NCBI GenBank assembly: GCA_030998225.1
Contig: JAPYXD010000275.1
Coordinates: 2,232,001 to 2,296,000 of the forward strand
Length of the DNA stretch: 64,000 nt
Reading direction: 5' to 3'
Source of the DNA: Diplolepis rosae
Taxonomy: Eukaryota; Arthropoda; Insecta; Hymenoptera; Diplolepididae
In this document: one piece after another, positions 1 through 11,367 of the stretch
How the letters are laid out: every line of letters starts with the position of its first letter
Position numbering within the stretch: the stretch's first letter is position 1
Translations under genes and position numbers: made by a program
The notes under the pieces: model-generated
What the model saw: only the letters and a program-made list of their open reading frames with translations
Told to the model about the DNA's origin: nothing
Databases searched by the model: none

Positions 1-516
1 TATACTGTAGAGTATTGAAAGCTCAACTTACAAAAGAATTCTCATTCTTTCGATCCGCCGATTTCGTATGAAAAAAATTAATAGAAATATTTTCAAATAT
101 TTTAAAACTTAAATTTCCCGCCAAAACAAGCCGAAAATTTTTTTGTATATACTTTCCGATGTGGCCTTTGCCCTCAATTTTTATCGTTTAAAATTAAGCA
201 ATATGCACCGAGAATAAAAATTAAATCTGAAAATCACATTATAAAGGGTAGTAGGGTTAATATGTAAGCTAGAGGGTTGAAATGTGGTAAAATGTCTTCC
301 TCACCCACAGGCTACATACAGATCGTGCTAGGACTCGAAAAGCCTTGGGGGCATTTTTACCATACTTATCCCGCCAGACCCTTTGGTCACATGACTTAGT
401 TGATCCATGGCCTTAAAAAGTTTAAACTTGATTTACTTAAATCTTAATATATTTCATAATATAATGTTTAAAGTTTGTTAAAGACTTAAAAAATAAGAAA
501 TTTATTATTTTTTTAG

Positions 517-3167
517 TTGAATAGCAACTTTGAAGTACTATCGCGTATAAAAGTAGATTGGGTGAGACTGAATACTGCTGAAGAAAATCACGGAATTTTA
601 GTAGGATGGCAGAAAGAGGTAAGAATACGCGATTCGTAAAATACTATCCCAGTACCCTGGCGAAAGTATCGGATTGAAATTCATTCCGAGTCAATCAGAA
701 CTATTCCGATTTATTCCGATATCTGTATCTGAGCCAATGTGAATCATTCCGAACCAATCCTAAAAACATTTGTATCTCATTTGATGAAAAATGGTCAAAA
801 ATCAATCTGCCTAAATCCGATTAATTCCGAGACATCAATCCGAATGAATCCGAAACCAAGTTTTCAATACAGATCAATCCGATCTCGGATTAATCCAAAC
901 CAAATTTTCAGTCAGAATCAATCCGAATGAATCCAAGGTCGGAATGATAAAGATAAATCGGATAAAGATATCGGAATGAATCGAAATCGTTCTGATTGAC
1001 TCGAAATCAATTTCAATCCGATACTTTCGCCAGGGTACCACCTGTCGACCTGACAGGACTTGATCAATGCTCTTCTACTACTTTCTTATAAATCTCTTGG
1101 CTTATTTATTCACTATCAAAATTGGAAATAATGACAATTTGCTATGAAGCAAATTGATTAATCTTCATTTATTACAAGAAATGCGTATGATTAAAAAACT
1201 CTTGTTTTTCGACCAAAAATGACGTTCAATCTGTCACAGACAATAAAAATGGTCAGTTAAGCTGAACATTTACGAGGACAATTGAGAAAATTTTTTCTAA
1301 AGGGTTTCCCAATAAGGGTCACATGTTTTGAAATTGAAAAAAAACACTGAATATTCATTCGGAATTGATCGAAATCTTTTTTATTATATTGGATATTCTA
1401 TGCTATTTATGATTTAAACAATATATCGGCCAATTGTCCCCCGAGACTTGAGCCAAAAATGCGCCTCATCAGAAAAGATGATTTTTTGATGAAAATTGGG
1501 ATCATTTTCAATTGATTCCAGAGCCCAATCCGCGAACTCCCGTCGCAAACGATGGTCATTAGGCTTCAGTTCTTGGGCCAGAATCATCTTATAGGGATGC
1601 AGGCCAAGATCCAATCGCAAAATACGCCAGGTAGTCATCCTGGACAGGCCCAATTCCTGAGATCGGCGTGGCACGGACAATTCACGGTTTTCCTCGATAC
1701 TGGCCTGTACGGCGGCTATATTCTGTGTAGAACGTGCGGTACGCATACGATTTTTAGGCTTAGTATCCAATAGAGTAAATTCACTCTCCAACTTATCGAT
1801 TATTCGACGAATTGAGAGCGCGGATGGAGCAGAATGACGACCATATTTTGCACGATATGCTCTTTGAACACCGACAAAACTTCTCGAATTTTGATAAAAT
1901 AATTGGACAATTTCCAAACGTTGTGGAAGCGTGAAACTACTCATGATTAAATGGCAAACCTTACTGATGACAACTGACAGCAGACGTCAAAAATTTCAGT
2001 TCAAATGAGCCCGATAGGGACATTCAAAATCATATCACCCCTATTGGGAAACCCTGTATATAACAATCACTTGATTCTAAATCTTACAGTAAAACAATGT
2101 ACATCGAATGGCATTGATATATCAATATCTGAAATAAAATGAAAGCGAGAATGAAACTTTCAAATGCATTCTAATGCCTGAATAGATGTTGTACTGCTAC
2201 ATCGTAGCAGTTTTAATCGTAGTTGGATTGGCTACGACTAAGACTAATCAGTAACAACTATTGCTCTCTTTTTTTTCGAGTGAATTTTCACTATAATGAT
2301 AAGTTCCACTCGAAAATTGTTTAGAGAATACTGATTTAATCTCCGTCATGATTTCATCATTTAAGGAAGTGTTCTCATGGATTGGCCGTATTTCGAAGCG
2401 TTTTTTGGAATTTTACTGTGAGAAAACTATAATTGATTTTTTAATGCGGTTTCTTTTTAAAGTTTTATTAACCCTTAGACTACAAAATTCAGAAAACTTG
2501 TATGAAAAAATTTGCACGGTTTGCCCACTGCACCCTTGCGAACATAGGCCTTCCAAAAAAAGTTGGTTGATGGTTCCCACCAAATCTTAAAAATGGCTGG
2601 TCTGAAACACAAGAGTAAATGTTCTTCTTAATCTATGGTAGTGTAGTTATCGTCTGACGGAGGCTTTTTTTTCATAACAATTTTCAAAATGGCGGGCTAT
2701 AGAAAAAAAATCGTTTTTTTTTCACCTTTTTTTCATCTTTCAAAATTCATTACATTTTGATCTGTTTCAACAGAAAGGTCCAGTAAAACAAAGCTTTTAT
2801 CCGAACTGCAAACTGCAACTACGTATCCCTATATCAGAAATAAAAAACTTTGCATCGGATGTAAGTATTATTATCTACATTTTCTTGTCACGAGAAAATC
2901 AAAAACTAACAGCTGTCAATATTTTAGTATCCCCTGGGCAGTCTTATAATAATCGGCCAGAGGTTTAGAGCAAGTATTTATATGGAAGCACGCATTAAGA
3001 TTGAAGAGGAAAACGGGCTTCTTAATACAATAAAAGCAAAAAGTCATAAACATATATTATCGTATAAGTTTATGGCTAAAGACTCCTCAAAACTTAAATC
3101 GATGCTTTTAGAAAAAAATATATCTACCAGCAAGAGACAAAAAGTATGGGAAAAGGTTTTTTTCTGA
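517..3167 (+). CDS. 3' end of an unidentified multi-exon host gene (three exons)
   Basis: Three open exons join in phase 0 with canonical splice sites: 517-618 (after TTTTTTTAG, before GTAAGA), 2774-2860 (after TTTCAACAG, before GTAAGT) and 2928-3167 (after ATATTTTAG, ending in TGA at 3165-3167). They give 34, 29 and 79 residues. Landmarks are VDWVRLNTAEENHG and GILVGWQKE in the first, FYPNCKLQLRIPISEIKNF in the second, and GQRFRASIYMEARIKIEEE followed by a lysine-rich helical tail in the third. The 5' part of the gene must lie left of the window. The long intron between the first two exons contains a CCCTGGCGAAAG MITE and a Tc1/mariner-type element. Three consecutive in-frame exons with good sites make a real gene likely. 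I do not recognise the family and propose no function. Confidence 0.75.
652..1038. repeat. MITE with CCCTGGCGAAAG inverted termini (intronic copy)
   Basis: The left end GTACCCTGGCGAAAGTATCG is repeated as its reverse complement at 1019-1038, and the similarity extends about 60 bp inward. The interior is built of variants of TCCGAATGAATCCGA in both orientations. The 387-bp copy has no coding capacity. Related copies lie at about 46292-46543, about 54540-54850 and in the tandem array from 61894 to the window end. It sits in the intron following the exon at 517-618. Confidence 0.8.
1300..2056 (-). mobile_element. Tc1/mariner-superfamily element, internally deleted
   Basis: Terminal inverted repeats AGGGTTTCCCAATA (left) and TATTGGGAAACCCT (right) are bounded by TA at 1298-1299 and 2057-2058, the usual target duplication of this superfamily. 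The element is about 757 bp and carries only the N-terminal half of a transposase on the minus strand. Its termini resemble those of the longer element at 57354-58458, so the two are probably subfamilies of one lineage. It lies in the intron of the unidentified host gene, on the opposite strand. Confidence 0.8.
1414..1944 (-). pseudogene. Truncated DD-D transposase (N-terminal half)
   Basis: An open frame of 176 codons begins MSSFTLPQRLEIVQLFY, a helix-turn-helix start typical of insect mariner/Tc1-like transposases. A second helical segment follows (SVPRRSQELGLSRMTTWRIL) and then the first catalytic aspartate in IIFSDEAHFWL near residue 160. The frame then runs into unrelated codons and stops; the second and third catalytic residues are missing, although family members are about 340 residues. 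It cannot encode an active enzyme. The frame itself is intact, which suggests a fairly recent deletion. Confidence 0.8.
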
Positions 3168-4935
3168 AATAAATTCAGCTTATAGTAGAAATCAAATAAG
3201 AGTACTAGTGTTTACTCAAACTTTAGTTTTATTTGAAAAATTTGCTGAATAATCTGATTTTATCTGAATAAACAGTTTCATTGAATGAAAGAAATAATTT
3301 TTTAATCTGTTATTTATTTTTCATAGCATAATATTATGCGTTATCACGGTTCCAAAATATGACTTAAATTTTTGTAAATAATGGAAATTTTGAAAAATAT
3401 TTCAGATAAAAATTGTAGAGCATAAAAAAATACATCTTTTGTGTTCAGTACATTTATCCTCTAAAACCATTTATATACTGGTGATAACAGGTTTCTGCAT
3501 GCAAAGAACAACAATGCTACAGTATTTAGTCATGGCCTCCTCACTTTCAACATACGATGAAGAAAGCAGAATAGTAACCTTAAAGTATTCTGTACTGGCT
3601 CCACCCTGTTACAACTTTTAAACTTTGTCTATCTTTTTCTGGAAAACTATGACCTGTACGATAAAAATTAATGCAGCATAAAATGTGCACCTCGATGAGA
3701 TCTACAACTTTTATTTAAAATATTTTTCGAAATTTCCATTATTGACGAAAATGAATGGAAAAAATCATGATTTTATGTGTTTCATCATTAAATTTGAATT
3801 TGCGCCAATTTTCACTATGATATTCGTAATCAGCGCATCAAAATACGTAAGTATACGTAGTTCCAATAAAACCGGAGGTCAGACCTTTTCGGAACTACAC
3901 CCTTGTTCTGTACCTATCTCTACCCCTAGTTTCTAAAAAAGGTTCGACATGTGGCCTCCTCGACTGTTCGGCCCTTGCGAAACGACAAGAATTAGTTTTT
4001 CTTTATCACTTTCCTCTCTTTCTCTAAACATGTTGCTATGTAATTTTATTATCTTTAGAATCCTGATGAGTGTCATAAATTCAAATCCAGGGTTCAGTTT
4101 TACCCCTCAATTTGTTTATGAGTTTAAGTGGACGACCCGATCTTAGGGCCGTCTACGCGAAACTTCGCAAACTATATATTTAGTTTTCGGCGCGCGGTCC
4201 GACTTAAAATTCTATAAAGATAGGATTGATAGGTATAAGAAATTATGAGATTGTCGGGTGAACAGTTCTTTATTTTGAAGATGAAGTTCAAGCAATTTAT
4301 CAAAATTGTTTGTTTACAGAAAGCCCGCGTACAAAATGCGTGTTTCACAAAAGTAGGAGCGTAACTAAGAAACTGAATGCGTACGTGCGAGCGCGTCCAG
4401 GGAGGGATCCCAGGGGTCTTTTCATTAAAAATCCCCACTAAATGATTTTAGTTTTTCGGGCGTAGATAATTGCTCTAATTGGTTGGTTTTTTAGTTTGAG
4501 AGTTTTCCGAAAAATCTTATTGGATGAGATTTTTCCGTTAAAACAGCGAGGGCGGATACGAACTTAACCAATGGTGGGTGTCGGGCCCACGTGCGTTCCC
4601 AGAATCTCAAGTGCGGCCACCTGAGGGTGTTAAAATACAATTTTTCCTTTGACTCCGGGGATCCGTCTGGTCATGCAACTCCGATCGTGGATCATGTTTA
4701 AGGGTTGACAAGTACCCGTGTAACTATCATTTTTATGATCGTTCCAGAGAATTTGAGTTTATCGCAATTGGGAATCAAATTTGAACAACTCTTAAGGGTT
4801 TAACGAAATTCATGGTTTGTAAGACAAGTGGCTTATACAGGATGGCAATAAATTTAAAATTCATTAATATTTTATGACATTTACCACACTCTCCACTACG
4901 ATTTCCTCGTAGTCTGGTCTGATTTGAAATAAAAA
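3168..4935. other. Intergenic; no gene seen
   Basis: This region follows the stop codon of the gene ending at 3167. Short open frames here lack codon bias, splice context or recognisable motifs. At 3822-3852 there is one copy of a conserved core (TATTCGTAATCAGCGC followed by TCAAAA and ACGT) that recurs three times near 59.0-59.9 kb, so 3660-3910 is probably a diverged copy of the same repeat. Confidence 0.5.
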
Positions 4936-5168
4936 AAAGGTTCTTGAAACTATTTTTATTTATTTCTAGTGAGGCATTTCCTCGAAGGATTCCAGACAAC
5001 CTGTCAATCTAAAAATAAACTCTTAATTTAATTATTCTAGAGAACAAGGCTGGTATATTTACTATTTCTCTTACATGTCAACTTGATCTGGTAAATTCCA
5101 GCAAGTGAATTAACAGTAAATTTTGTTTTAAAAATTTGGGAAAAATGAGATCGTTGCAGGTGTTTATA
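4936..5168. repeat. Left member of a 230-bp inverted repeat pair
   Basis: The sequence from about 4940 to 5168 matches the reverse complement of 12735-12960, including GAGGCATTTCCTCGAAGG and GAGATCGTTGCA. The copies diverge by scattered substitutions. They could be terminal repeats of a decayed large element or two independent insertions in opposite orientation. No target duplication is visible. Confidence 0.65.
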
Positions 5169-6085
5169 CGTATCGAGTGATATAGACCAACCCTTGTTAT
5201 TTTTCCAATAAAGCTAGAAGATTTATATTTATTCTTAATACTAAGTCACTTTCATCATAAACCTTAAGATTTATTCTGCCTCTTCAAGTATTTGAAACAA
5301 AATCGAAATAAAATTTTCTCACGGTATTTTTTGTTACGTATAGTTACGTACACGTGGATCGGGGAGCACGTCAACTCCAGCTCCCAGACTGGCGATCCCA
5401 AGACCTCTTCCAGGGTGCGTTCCCCCTGTTCTTGAGTTGGTCTCAGAGTCCTTGGCGGCGGGATGGCGTAGTGTCCTTCCAACTGGGCAAACAGCGCTGA
5501 GAGTTCTGGGCTGGTGAGTGAGGAAATGCCAGGTTTCCACGGCGAAGCGGTCACGGCGGTTGCTGGCAGAGCGTCCGTAGCGGGCGGTGACGAAGTCGCT
5601 GGCGTGACCGGGGGTAAGCCCTCGGAGGCGGGCGGTGCCTCGGTGGTTACTCCAGCGTCTGCCGTGGACCGGGTAATGATCGCTTTCGGAGTTGGCTGGT
5701 ATTCCTGCGTTAGGCCGTATGTTGGGGCGGTCGTGGCCAATGCGTCGTAGCCGGGGTTGTGAGGGTCCTACCCTGTGGCCTCCTCTGCGTGGAGAGAGTC
5801 ACTTACTCTCGGTGGCTCAGGAGTGAGGTCGGTGGGGGTACTCTCGGGTGTGTGCGTGACGGACCGCGATCTTCTCCTCTTTTTCCCTCGAGAATTCCTT
5901 TTCGGGCCTTCCAGGCTTCCAAGCGCTTGGCGTTTCGCCGGGCGCGGGATGGATCGTGACTCCGTCTTGGCCGTTGCTTCTTCGTATCAAGCTGAGGAAC
6001 AAAAAAAAAGAAAGGTTGGAGGGGACGGGTAAGAGCCTGTAGTACCGTCTGAGTTACCAGCGGCGAGTAGAGTATGAGAGGGCGT

Positions 6086-6415
6086 ATGACACTGAGTTCC
6101 AGTGTCAATGCAAATACAAGGGGAAGAGTTAGAGAGAGAGGGGAGCGTCACTGAATTCCAGTGTCAAGACAAATCAAAAGGGGAAGAGTTAGAGAGATTG
6201 AGGGAGCGTCACTGAATTCCAGTGTCAAGGCAAACAAAAAGGGGAAGAGTTAGAGAGAGAGAGGCAGCGTCACTGAATTCCAGTGTCAAGGCAAACAGAA
6301 CGAAAATAGAGAGAGAGAGAGAGAAAAGAGAGAGTGTGTGTCACTGAGTCCCAGCGACGATGTAGAGAGAAAGAAGGAGGGAGGGTGTGCGTCACTGGGT
6401 TCCAATGACAGTGTA
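6086..6415. repeat. 61-bp tandem repeat, about six units
   Basis: Units begin GTCACTGAATTCCAGTGTCA and start at about 6086, 6147, 6208 and 6269 with an exact 61-bp step, then at about 6340 and 6391 with altered spacing. Each unit ends in an AG-rich run (GGGGAAGAGTTAGAGAGAGA), and the repeat start is itself a short palindrome (CACTGAATTCCAGTG). It lies in the probable leader of the truncated LTR element. Confidence 0.85.
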
Positions 6416-6489
6416 GGAAAGGGAGAAAGGGTTATAGTGTCTAAATGTGCACTAGTCTCTGAGACTTACTGTAGCCTGCGTCCGGAGGC

Positions 6490-7215
6490 ACGTCGGGAAC
6501 GGAGTCGGGAGCAAGAATGGCCCCAAGTGATGATGATACATCGTAGTCGTTTATTTTACACTATGCTCACTACACTTATTTTACACGAAGTCGAAGTAGC
6601 CACAGTTTCACGGAGTTCGCACGACGTTGTCACTCGTCATAGGTCAGGGAAGCTGCCCTGGACTCAACTGCCAATCAAGCGTCTTGAGGCCCTTTTTATA
6701 GGGTAGGAAAATCGGGGAGAAGTGTCGCAGTGGAAGGAGTATCTTTTTTTTTTCATAGTTTTTGAGTGCTGATACTGCTTCCCTCTTGCAGTTCACTGAC
6801 CGCTTGGAGTGAGGCAATGTTACTGTCCTTCCCACTCCTATGGTCAGATTCATCCCATCCTTTTCTTCCCAACTCGCAGTGATTGATTGGGAAGGGGTAG
6901 GCGCTGAGACTGCTCTCTTCTCTGCTTTTCCTTGCCTTTCCCGACATTCACTTTTCCAGCTTGCAGTGAGTGAAGGCCGTTCCTTGGCAAGGGAGGTGAG
7001 ACGGTAGAGGGGAGGGCACTTGCATCTGGTCGGTAGGTTGCAGTGGTGCGACAAGAACGGGGCTTTTCCGATGCTGACGCGTGCATAAAAAAAGGACGCA
7101 CGGTAGTACCTTTCTAACGGTACTGTTTTTCGAAGGCCTCGAGTCGCTTCTACGATGTAATTTCGGACAAGTATCTTTTTTAATGGTCGAAAACTATAAC
7201 GATTTTCTACCATTA
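6490..7215 (-). promoter_or_regulatory. Probable LTR with TATA-box promoter
   Basis: On the minus strand CCTATAAAAAGGGCC (core 6692-6700) is followed about 25-30 bases later by a plausible start region, then by AAAATAAACGAC, which could be the polyadenylation signal. This is standard LTR layout. The 5' boundary is not sharp and no second LTR copy is present in the window. Confidence 0.35.
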
Positions 7216-7220
7216 TCATA

Positions 7221-8530
7221 TACGGCTTAAGGCGCGTATAACAGAGAATTCATTTTCAAAAATCGGAAACGGTCAAGTTGTAGAGAATCTTTTTCCTAAA
7301 AAAATGAACCGTGATTTATTAAAATCGCATGATAATAGAGCATGCGCAGTTCAAATGTACAAGGCTTCGTCAGTAGGGTGCTAACGCTGTACGAAGAAGA
7401 AGATTCTGCTCCGCTGTAGGACTATATGCGCATGCGCAGTTCACTTTTTACATTATATTCCTCTGTAACGGAAAACACAACATTCCGTTACTCTCAGCTG
7501 TAACGGAAAAACGAGTTTCCGCACCGGAGGTACATAAAATTTATTAATAACATTATTTTTTTGTGTTTCAAATTTTTTTCATGAAAAATAATCTTTTCTC
7601 TTTCAAATTAGCCCTTCAATAATAATATTTCTATTCTTGCAAGCAAAATTATCTATTTTTGCCTGAGGTCAAATTTTCGTGATCGTAATACCTTAAACAA
7701 CCAAAGATAATTATTTCTGAAAATAAGTCATCTTTCAACTTTGGAAAAAAGCCGATTTGTCCGCCATTACCGGTACATCTTCTAGTTTTCCATTTATATA
7801 TAGATATACTCAAGTGTACTTTTACATTTTCAGCAGCATTTACTAGTTGACTAGTTATCAAACGTGTATTATTTTATTTAACTTGTTAATGATAATCGAC
7901 AATTCTCAAGGTAAATATTGAAAGCAGTAAACAGGTTTTGAAAAATATAATCTTACCAAGTATTTTTAGAAGAAATATCTTAAAATGAAAGGTATGCTTC
8001 CTTGGATATTGTCTGGTCACAATAATTTTTTTTCTTTTCATCAGTAATGAAACATTGGCGATTTATAGAAATTATAACTTATAATCTGGAACACAGATAT
8101 TTATTTTCCCTATTTTTAATTAGTATACCTATATAAATATAAAATATAAATAAAAATATAAATATATAAATATAAATTGTATTTGTAACTTTTTATATAA
8201 ACAATTGTTTATTTATTACGAATATATATTTTTTAATAAAAGAAAACAATATTCATCAAATCGGTCATATTATATTGTTTATATTTCGAGTACTTTTATA
8301 AACAGAGTTACAGTTCAGTATGTTTTTATGCTTTTCAAAATCTCGCGCGCATTTTAAACTTGTGTACCAGAGATGGTCGACTTCCGGATGATGGTCAAAC
8401 TCTCCTTTTATAATCTCTGCTTTTACCTTCTCTAGGACACAAAGAACACACGCGCCCTCATCGAGAAGTCTTAAAACTAACTACTTGGTAAAATTCCAGT
8501 TTGTGTTTTGGGAAGTATATATTATACATA
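7221..8530. other. AT-rich intergenic sequence with one repeat fragment
   Basis: No gene is visible. At 7380-7470 a fragment containing ATGCGCATGCGCAGTTCA and GAAGAAGAAGATTCTGCTCC matches, in reverse complement, the segment at 17681-17785. The remainder is low-complexity AT-rich DNA, including a run of TATAAATATAAA units near 8130-8180. Confidence 0.5.
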
Positions 8531-9111
8531 CCCTAGCGAACTGGCTGAACGGTAGCTTTACGCTGTACCGTAAATCTATCGTAAAGCTATCGTAAAACTA
8601 TCGTAAAGTTGCATTATAACTCATGAATGAGGCAAAATAAATATTCAAAATGTTTTTATCCTTATACTACGTTAAGAATAACGTTAACAGGTAATGGACA
8701 CATGCAATAATTTTATTTATTAACGCTAAAAATTTAAAAAAAACATAATACCTGTTATTAAAGGCAGTGTATTGCTTCATCACTTTTCATGTCTTCACCG
8801 TCTGGATTGACTATTTGTTAGAATGAGATGAAAGTATAGTTGTTTCTCACTCCAACCAATAGTCAACTTTAACCGTCGAGATGTTCCACAAGAGGTGAAC
8901 CACTGCACTGCCTTCAATGACAGGTATTATGATTTTTCAATTTTTAGCTTTAATAAATAAAATTATTGCATATGTTTCAACGTTATTTTTAACGTAGAAT
9001 AAGGATAAAATCATTTTGAATATTTATTTTGCCTCATTCGTGAGTTATAATGCTACATTACGATAGCTTCACGCTAAATCGTAAAACTAGCGTTCAGCCA
9101 GTTTGCTAGGG
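8531..9111. repeat. Foldback element, copy 1 (CCCTAGCGAACTGG termini)
   Basis: The left end CCCTAGCGAACTGGCTGAAC is mirrored at 9092-9111. The arms run at least 120 bp inward through variants of a CGTAAAGCTAT repeat and CATGAATGAGGCAAAATAAA. The central part (8760-8930) is also palindromic, around ATTGACTATTTGTTAGAATG. It is 581 bp with no coding capacity. Relatives lie at 28021-28493 and about 45115-45500. The right end abuts the mariner insertion. Confidence 0.85.
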
Positions 9112-9117
9112 TATATA

Positions 9118-10299
9118 CCAGGGGTGTTAGTTGAAGTTTGCCGGTTTTATCATTAAAGAAAACACTTAATTTTCAAGGGAATCTCAAAAAAATTTTATTC
9201 AAAGTATTGACCATTGGATTCTACACATTTTGCCCATCTTTCAGGCAAATCATGGATACCATTCCAAAATACTTTTTCTCTTTCCTGGCAAACCATTCGA
9301 CAAGCCATTTTTTGACTTCTTCAAAATTGGCGAAGCACTGCTCTGCGAGTGAGTCGGACGGGGTGAGGTCTGGAGAGTACGGCGGGTGCGATAATATTTC
9401 GCAATTCATTGCTTTTAATGTGTTCTTCACCACTTTAGCGGCATGAGACGGTCCGTTGTCATGTTGTAGGATAACTTTGCCATTTCTTCGGGCCCATTCC
9501 GGCCGTTTTTCGATCAACGCATGATTCACATTGATAATTTGTTGTCGGTAGCGATCCGTATTCACCGTCTCACCAGGTATTAATAACTCGAAGTACACCA
9601 CACCACACTGGTCCCACAAACACAAAGCATTGTCTTACGGCCAAAGCGATTTGGCCTTGGAGTCGATGGGCCGACCTCACCAGGTGAAAGTCATGATTTT
9701 TTCCGCTTCGGGTTCTCGAAATAAATTCGTTTTTCGTCCCTCGTGACAATTCGATGCAGAAAAGATTTCCTTTCGAACCGTTGAAGCAGCATTTCACAAA
9801 TGATTTTTCGATTTTCCATTTGTCTATCGTTCAGTTGGTGTTGTACCCATCTTCCATACTTTTGGATTGGGTTGGGTCTTCATCCAATAATGCCTGCAAT
9901 TCCTCGTCTTCGAACTTTTTCGCTGCACCAGGATATTCATTGCCTGTTAAATCGAAATCTCCACTTTTAAATTGACGAAACCATGTCTCACATGTTCTAA
10001 TCACTGGAGCATGTTCACCATAAGTTCCTATCAGCTATCGATGAGCTTCAACTGCTTTTTTCTCTTGATCAAATAAGAAAAGCAGCGAATGCCGCAAATG
10101 CGATTTACTTGGAATGAAACTCGACATATTCGCTGAGGTAAACAACTATGATGCTATTATTTTGGTAGAATGTAATTGTGTATTTTTGAAGGTTATTGTC
10201 CATAGAAAAATATGACATAGATGCCAAATCATAGAAATGTATACATATCTCTAGCGACATCTATGAGTAAAACCGGCAAATTTCAACTAGCACCCCTGG
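9118..10299 (-). mobile_element. Mariner element, decayed but with both ends
   Basis: Inverted termini CCAGGGGTGTTAGTTGAAG (left) and CAACTAGCACCCCTGG (right) are about 32 bp long and flanked by TA at 9116-9117 and 10300-10301. The length of 1182 bp is close to a full mariner. It carries a broken transposase on the minus strand. It inserted exactly between a foldback element and the terminus of the LTR at 10302. Confidence 0.9.
9195..10127 (-). pseudogene. Mariner transposase pseudogene
   Basis: Pieces in several minus-strand frames cover almost the whole protein. The start at 10127 (MSSFIPSKSHLRHSLLFLFD) is followed by a stop after VEAHR, then helix-turn-helix sequence (TCETWFRQFKSGDFDL). 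The catalytic region includes ILQHDNGPSHAAKVV and HPPYSPDLTPSD, which carry the second and third aspartates of the DD34D triad. The tail is LPERWAKCVESNGQYFE. About nine residues are missing just after TPSD, and several frameshifts and stops are present, so it is inactive. Confidence 0.9.
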
Positions 10300-10301
10300 T
10301 A

Positions 10302-10805
10302 TGTGACAACCCAGTGTCGCTACGGTAGACAACTACCGATGATGCTGGTTGTTGATTGGATGGGCTGCTGGATCCGTTTGCTGTTGTTGGTCTCTTGAAA
10401 CGAACACTCGCGAAAAGGAGAGGTTTTATTTTATTAAAAATTTTATGGTACTTTGACAAATAGAATTTCAGGCCACGCAAGACCGCCTATTGCTAATAAT
10501 TCAAATTAATATATCGATAAAAGATGACATTATAAACAGTCAAAGTTGAGAGGTCGAAATTCTTAAGAATGTTTATAAGCATAGCATCCGGTTCTTTTTA
10601 GACTTAAGGCACGCTCCGGTAACTAAAAGAGATTTATGAGTATATATTTGTGACAAGGTTATATTATCGTTAAAGTGGATTCCCGTTATTTCCTGGGAGC
10701 TACCTATCGTTTATGTTGTTTCCTTCCTTACCTAGAAAGCCTGTTATTACAAAAGCGGTTCTAGAGCCCCTCATGTTTAGTACCGAAAACGGCCACACCG
10801 TTACA
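10302..10805 (-). repeat. 3' LTR of the 17-kb Gypsy-type provirus
   Basis: This segment matches 26613-27428 in the same orientation (CCAGTGTCGCTACGGTAGAC at the left, ACCGAAAACGG and CACCGTTACA at the right). It lacks two internal stretches of about 215 and 120 bp. In minus orientation it starts TGTAACGGTG and ends TGTCACA, giving the TG...CA termini of an LTR. A purine-rich tract (AAGGGGGGAAG on the minus strand, 10806-10816) directly precedes its start, which is the position of a polypurine tract. That identifies it as the 3' LTR. Confidence 0.75.
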
Positions 10806-11367
10806 CTTCCCCCCTTATTTAAAAAGGTAAACACCTTTTGAAACAGCTTTTTATGACTTTTTAATGTGTTTTGGAGTGTCAATGGTCGGCTTGTTAAAGT
10901 AATCTAATTTATTAGCTGTGAAAGAAATCGGTGTGTTTAAGTTTGGCGATAACAGAGAGGGATCAAATTTCTTCTATGGGTGCTATTCGTTTGAGTGTTT
11001 GTTTACTTAATACGCGAGGTGTAATAGGAATATTCGAAAATTTTATTTCTAGAGAAAGTATTAGCTTTTATTAAGAACAATATTTGTTCTCAAAGAAATA
11101 AAAATTTTCTACTTTTTTTCAAATAGTTTTATAAAATGGAATCTTAATGTTAATTAAAATTAATCATAACTTTTCTCTGTATTTGTACTATTCGTAATCA
11201 CCTATTCTAACAATAATTATTTTCTATCCCTTTTAATCACATTACAAAGTCTCTCGTCCGTATTACACACTTTTTTATGTTTTTATAATTATTTGTATCC
11301 TTTCTTTCATTGATTACTCAATTTTAGTTTGTTTATTTTATTTGTGTTTTGTCTTTCCTTAGCATAT

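Larger units (their letters stand above)
5264..7220 (-). mobile_element. Truncated LTR retrotransposon: LTR, leader repeats and gag-like ORFs
   Basis: Read on the minus strand, a GC-rich LTR-like segment with a TATA box (6692-6700) and an AATAAA-like site leads into a leader with a 61-bp tandem repeat, then two open frames. The first (6108-5803) ends in a basic stretch (RRNAKRLEAWKARKG). The second (5740-5264) is rich in Pro, Ala, Thr and Ser and contains SALFAQLEGHY. This order is that expected at the 5' end of an LTR retrotransposon. No protease, RT or integrase follows before unrelated AT-rich DNA at 5260. Base composition is sharply more GC-rich than the surroundings. The family assignment is inference. 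Confidence 0.45.

Noticed and set aside
1552..1773. 73-codon + strand ORF
   Set aside because: It is the antisense shadow of the truncated transposase at 1414-1944.
6644..7219. 191-codon minus-strand ORF in the GC-rich block
   Set aside because: It lies across a TATA box and LTR-like layout, has no recognisable motif, and competes with several other open frames in the same GC-rich DNA.
8531..9111. Regularly spaced CGTAAAG/CTATCG repeats as a CRISPR-like array
   Set aside because: The repeats are short, contiguous and part of the inverted arms of a foldback element in a eukaryotic genome.
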